Part shown: positions 30,288 through 32,941 of the stretch, piece by piece | How the letters are laid out: the number at the start of each line of letters is the position of its first letter | How positions within the stretch are numbered: the stretch's first letter is position 1 | NCBI GenBank assembly: GCA_020832415.1 | Contig: JAFIES010000067.1 | Span: 1 to 32,941, forward strand | Direction of reading: 5' to 3' | DNA from: Balneolaceae bacterium | GTDB lineage: Bacteria; Bacteroidota; Rhodothermia; Balneolales; Balneolaceae | Length of the DNA: 32,941 nucleotides | Translations under genes and position numbers: made by a program | The notes under the pieces: generated by a model | What the model saw: only the letters and a program-made list of their open reading frames with translations | The model's database searches: none | Told to the model about the DNA's origin: nothing

Positions 30288-31463
30288 TTAGAATATCGAT
30301 TCTTCACTGCCGGCTTTGATTGAGTAGGTATCTATGATTTCCGGTATTTCTAAACTGTTCAAACAGTCAGCCATAATGTCCAGTTGAGCCTGATTGATAT
30401 GATGATGAATGGGCAGTTCGAGCAATCGCATCTGTAGTTGCTCTGTGCCCGGAAATCCTTCCAGCCCAAAAGGCGCTTCAGTCCAGCCGATATAGCAGAT
30501 AATTCCTTTACTCAGTAATTCTTGCTGGATAAAATTTCTGGAATATGGCGGGGTTAGAATAGGCAAGCTGAAAGGCACATACCCTTCAATTAACTGATAC
30601 TTTTTTTGATCCGAATTAGCAGAGGATGTTGTGTTATGGGCATCAATTTTTGTTTGAGATAACCGATCGAATCCTATAGGAGTGAATGATTCCAGGTCAT
30701 CGATATGGTTCCACAAGTAGCCGACATTTTCTCTTCGTTTCAGGGTTATTTTCTCTAAATCAATCGTAGGGTAAAGCCAGTTCAATAACCGATCCATCCG
30801 TTTTACGGTAACTGTTTGTTCCTCATCGTAATCGATATAACCGATTACCGGAATGGTCGTTTTTTGCAGTACATTTTTGCCACGATTATAGTGGTTCAGC
30901 TTATATTTTATCCTTGAACCCAGCAGATGATAACCGGTTAATAAGCTTTTCACTTTTTTAGTAGTTGATGGCTGAAAGGGCCATGGTTTATTATTCAGAA
31001 TCAAAAAACCACCACAATGAAATTGAAGCATTTTACGAATGCTGAAAATTGTGAAGTCGCCGGTTGTTCCAAGTGTTTTGCCATTCAGGTGACTGTCCAT
31101 TGTATGAGAGCAGTCTTCCATTAAAAAAACATCCAGTTCGCTGGTCAGGTTTTTCAGCGGTTCCATATCCACCGGTACTCCAAAAAAGTGGACTGCAAAA
31201 ACCATCTGGGTCTGATCATCAATCAGGCCACGAATCTCATCAACAGAGAAATCGAGCTGTGTGGATACATCATAAAACTTAGTTTCATAACCTGCTGCCA
31301 TCACAAACCGATAGAGCTTGCCCGGGATGTATGATGGCATAATGATATTCGGTTTCGATTTTGGACGGTTGGCCTGAACCCATTTCATAACATCATAAAA
31401 GGCGTGTCCGGCATTGCCATAGTTGATAGGTTCTGGCTGGAAATTTCTTAAAAATTTTTTCAT
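30288..31463 (-). CDS. DegT/DnrJ/EryC1/StrS-family PLP enzyme
   Basis: Fold-type-I PLP protein of 391 residues, preceded by an AGAGGGA Shine-Dalgarno. Family marks are MPSYIPG near the N-terminus, MEDCSHTMDS (115-124; Asp117 for the PLP ring nitrogen) and FSIRKMLQFHCGGFLIL (140-156; Lys144 as the Schiff-base lysine). Most sugar aminotransferases of this family read GDxxxFSFHPxKxxxxGEGG; this one has the RK-x-L and GG variant seen in a divergent branch often found beside CelD-type acyltransferases. A nucleotide-sugar aminotransferase role is possible but not certain. It lies between the CelD-type gene (39-base gap) and the membrane glycosidase gene (115-base gap). Confidence 0.78.
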   Translation of the reverse strand: MKKFLRNFQPEPINYGNAGHAFYDVMKWVQANRPKSKPNIIMPSYIPGKLYRFVMAAGYETKFYDVSTQLDFSVDEIRGLIDDQTQMVFAVHFFGVPVDMEPLKNLTSELDVFLMEDCSHTMDSHLNGKTLGTTGDFTIFSIRKMLQFHCGGFLILNNKPWPFQPSTTKKVKSLLTGYHLLGSRIKYKLNHYNRGKNVLQKTTIPVIGYIDYDEEQTVTVKRMDRLLNWLYPTIDLEKITLKRRENVGYLWNHIDDLESFTPIGFDRLSQTKIDAHNTTSSANSDQKKYQLIEGYVPFSLPILTPPYSRNFIQQELLSKGIICYIGWTEAPFGLEGFPGTEQLQMRLLELPIHHHINQAQLDIMADCLNSLEIPEIIDTYSIKAGSEESIF

Positions 31464-31502
31464 CGTATCCCTCTTGATTTGTCTTTCGATATTATTGGAT
31501 CA

Positions 31503-32774
31503 TCACGCTCTGTTTAGCTTATTTCCTATCCGACCGAACATGAATAAGGTATAGTGATACAACCCCGCAGCTACTGAATGGTTTTTTGTTACGATATCTT
31601 TTCTAATGCGTTCATTTGCAGATCTTTTTTTCAGTCTTTGTGTTGCATTTACAATCTTGTTTAACAGAACCAGACGAGCTGATCCTGTTGATATTTCAAT
31701 GGTACTATTCTGATTGATTTTGTTGGCCAATCGCTTTTTGTACACTTCGTTTCCACGAAGAAAGTCGAATGTAAAGTTCGCTTGCACAGCCTCCCTGATA
31801 ATGGCTGCATTCAAAATTTTTCCGGGGCCAATATGAATCAGCGGGGATGTCATATCCATACCACCATGTTGCAGATACATTTGGTTGTTATAGATAATTA
31901 CAATACCCATAGCTACTGAGCTTGCAATTTCACTTGCTTCTGCCGGTAACAGCGCATAGATCCGGATGGAATCTTTACTCTGTAATTTTTTGCACGTTTC
32001 CAGGAAGAAATTTTTCATGCTTTTTTGTGAAAATGTACCGGGGAACCCTTCTCTGTTCCATTGATCCTGATGCAATTCGATTAACTGATTTAGATGGAGT
32101 TCAAAATTCTCACTGCGATCTATCATCTCTATGCGGAATACATTGTCTTCAGTGCGTTCAATTTTTCTGAGACTTTTCTGTACATTTTTTCTCTCGTTAC
32201 CGGATAGTTTTTTTAAATACCCTCTCCATCCACTCTCTTCTGAAGTAATACGCGTTGTTTTTGAAGCATTTTTGATCTCTATTTTTAAACCTGATGAAGA
32301 AAAATCTTCTTTCAACAGTGCAAGAGTTGAACTTCGCTCAGGTATCTCTTCAAGGATCATCGAATCAAACAGCACTTCGTTCTTTATAAAAACCATCAGA
32401 TGTTCATAGAAAGAGACGATATACTTATCCAGTATCAAAAATTGCAGATAATCGGAGTACGCATTTGTGCCCAATAATGGCCCATCCCTGGTCTTTCCCA
32501 CATTAGAGCCAATCAAGCGAAGAGTTGTGTAGGATGTGATTCCAAACAGCGGGTACCTGTCTGAAAAAAGTGGGGCTATTCCTGCTATTTTATCTTCATC
32601 ATAGAGAACAAAAATTTGAAGCTTCCCATAATCACCGAAATATTTCCACCAGGTTCGGTTCCAGTCAAATGTTTGAAAAACATGAGAATTTGTTTGTTCG
32701 CATAACAGATTCCACTCTGTCTCCAAATTGTCAAACTCTGTATTTGTATTGATTACCGTATGTCTGATATTCAT
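31503..32774 (-). CDS. CelD/BcsL-type (Acetyltransf_6) GNAT acyltransferase
   Basis: A 423-residue cytosolic protein and paralogue of the one at 18278-19600. Shared features are FQTFDWNRTWWKYFGDYG (about 35-52), SGNERKNVQKSLRKIER, LIELHQDQWNREGFPGTFSQKSMKNFF and the C-terminal FDFLRGNEVYKKRLANK. The family joins two GNAT-like halves, as FemAB does, and is common in cellulose and EPS loci, where acylation of sugars or lipid-linked intermediates is suspected. It is the first complete gene of the minus-strand set leading to the GT2-GH26 synthase, and GGAA lies upstream of its ATG. The acyl donor and acceptor are unknown. Confidence 0.8.
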   Translation of the reverse strand: MNIRHTVINTNTEFDNLETEWNLLCEQTNSHVFQTFDWNRTWWKYFGDYGKLQIFVLYDEDKIAGIAPLFSDRYPLFGITSYTTLRLIGSNVGKTRDGPLLGTNAYSDYLQFLILDKYIVSFYEHLMVFIKNEVLFDSMILEEIPERSSTLALLKEDFSSSGLKIEIKNASKTTRITSEESGWRGYLKKLSGNERKNVQKSLRKIERTEDNVFRIEMIDRSENFELHLNQLIELHQDQWNREGFPGTFSQKSMKNFFLETCKKLQSKDSIRIYALLPAEASEIASSVAMGIVIIYNNQMYLQHGGMDMTSPLIHIGPGKILNAAIIREAVQANFTFDFLRGNEVYKKRLANKINQNSTIEISTGSARLVLLNKIVNATQRLKKRSANERIRKDIVTKNHSVAAGLYHYTLFMFGRIGNKLNRA

Positions 32775-32830
32775 ATTTCCGTTCCATTATACTGCTCAGG
32801 ATGAATTTACTCTCACGTAGTTTCTTATTT

Positions 32831-32941
32831 TCAAATGAGCCAAAGGTCGCCCTCGAGTCTTGTAAAAAAGGCTTTGCCTGTTTGGATGTCTAACATCAAA
32901 TCAGCATCCCTGCTGTGGAAAAGTGTCCACATTCTTGCCGG
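32831..32941 (-). CDS. Possible C-terminal fragment of an upstream gene, cut by the window edge
   Basis: On the minus strand one frame is open from the window end to a TGA at 32831-32833, giving 36 residues. It includes DADLMLDIQTGKAFFTRLEGDLWLI, faintly like the start of PqqD-type small proteins (a hydrophobic strand, then x-T-G-K-x-F). The frame runs the same way as the CelD-type gene and stops 56 bases before it. The fragment is too short to be sure that it is coding. Confidence 0.3.
   Translation of the reverse strand, partial: PARMWTLFHSRDADLMLDIQTGKAFFTRLEGDLWLI

Noticed and set aside
1-32941. CRISPR arrays, tRNA or rRNA genes, prophage or plasmid functions
   Set aside because: I saw no regularly spaced repeat array, no RNA gene signatures and no integrase, transposase or replication proteins in any frame.

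Overview
The window is a dense exopolysaccharide (EPS) biosynthesis region of roughly 40-42% GC from a Gram-negative bacterium. Several lipoprotein signal peptides, a Wza-type export lipoprotein and a PorV/PorQ-like beta-barrel show an outer membrane. Weak Shine-Dalgarno sites, AT-rich spacers and the style of the cellulose-synthase-like protein suggest the Bacteroidota/Balneolota neighbourhood. This placement is inference; no rRNA, tRNA or other phylogenetic marker is present.

Layout. (1) 1-98 is the tail of an unidentified plus-strand gene. (2) 211-2955 (minus) encodes a lipoprotein with five FN3-like modules and a GH5 beta-mannanase domain; an array of direct repeats lies upstream and a terminator downstream. 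(3) 11292-3537 (minus) is a tightly packed seven-gene run: Wza-like export lipoprotein, PorV/PorQ-like barrel, degenerate sigma-54-type AAA+ protein, WecA-type phosphoglycosyltransferase fused to a Rossmann domain, inactive-looking GH18 lipoprotein, GNAT protein and a second GH5 lipoprotein, ending in a terminator. (4) 11708-19600 (plus) is a divergent run: chain-length determinant, CpsD-like ATPase, a 54-residue membrane protein, Wzy/ligase-like polymerase, Wzx flippase, GT4 glycosyltransferase and CelD-type acyltransferase. (5) 19828-24900 (plus) holds a NodB-type deacetylase, a second GT4, a GH9 lipoprotein and a GT2 membrane glycosyltransferase. (6) A 124-bp MITE-like element with a 7-bp target duplication sits between convergent gene ends. 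(7) 32774-25056 (minus) holds a second CelD-type acyltransferase, a DegT-family aminotransferase homologue, a membrane-anchored clan-A glycosidase, and a 1263-residue synthase joining GT2, GH26-like and degenerate TIM-barrel domains.

How it fits together. WecA would load a sugar-phosphate on undecaprenyl phosphate, the GTs extend it, Wzx flips it, Wzy polymerises it under Wzz-type control, and the Wza-like protein exports it. CelD-type, GNAT and NodB proteins could adjust acyl groups. Five intact or probable glycosidase domains (two GH5, GH9, GH26-like, GH2/GH5-like) and one dead GH18 are interleaved with the assembly genes. This suggests a beta-1,4-linked mannan- or glucan-like product that is trimmed during secretion, with a synthase-type pathway beside the Wzx/Wzy pathway. 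The product chemistry is inference.

Regulation. Two near-perfect sigma-54 (-24/-12) promoters precede 11708 and 19828, and a weaker one faces the Wza operon. The cluster's own AAA+ protein has lost the residues needed to activate sigma-54. The gene set resembles exosortase/PEP-CTERM-linked EPS loci, but no exosortase is seen here.
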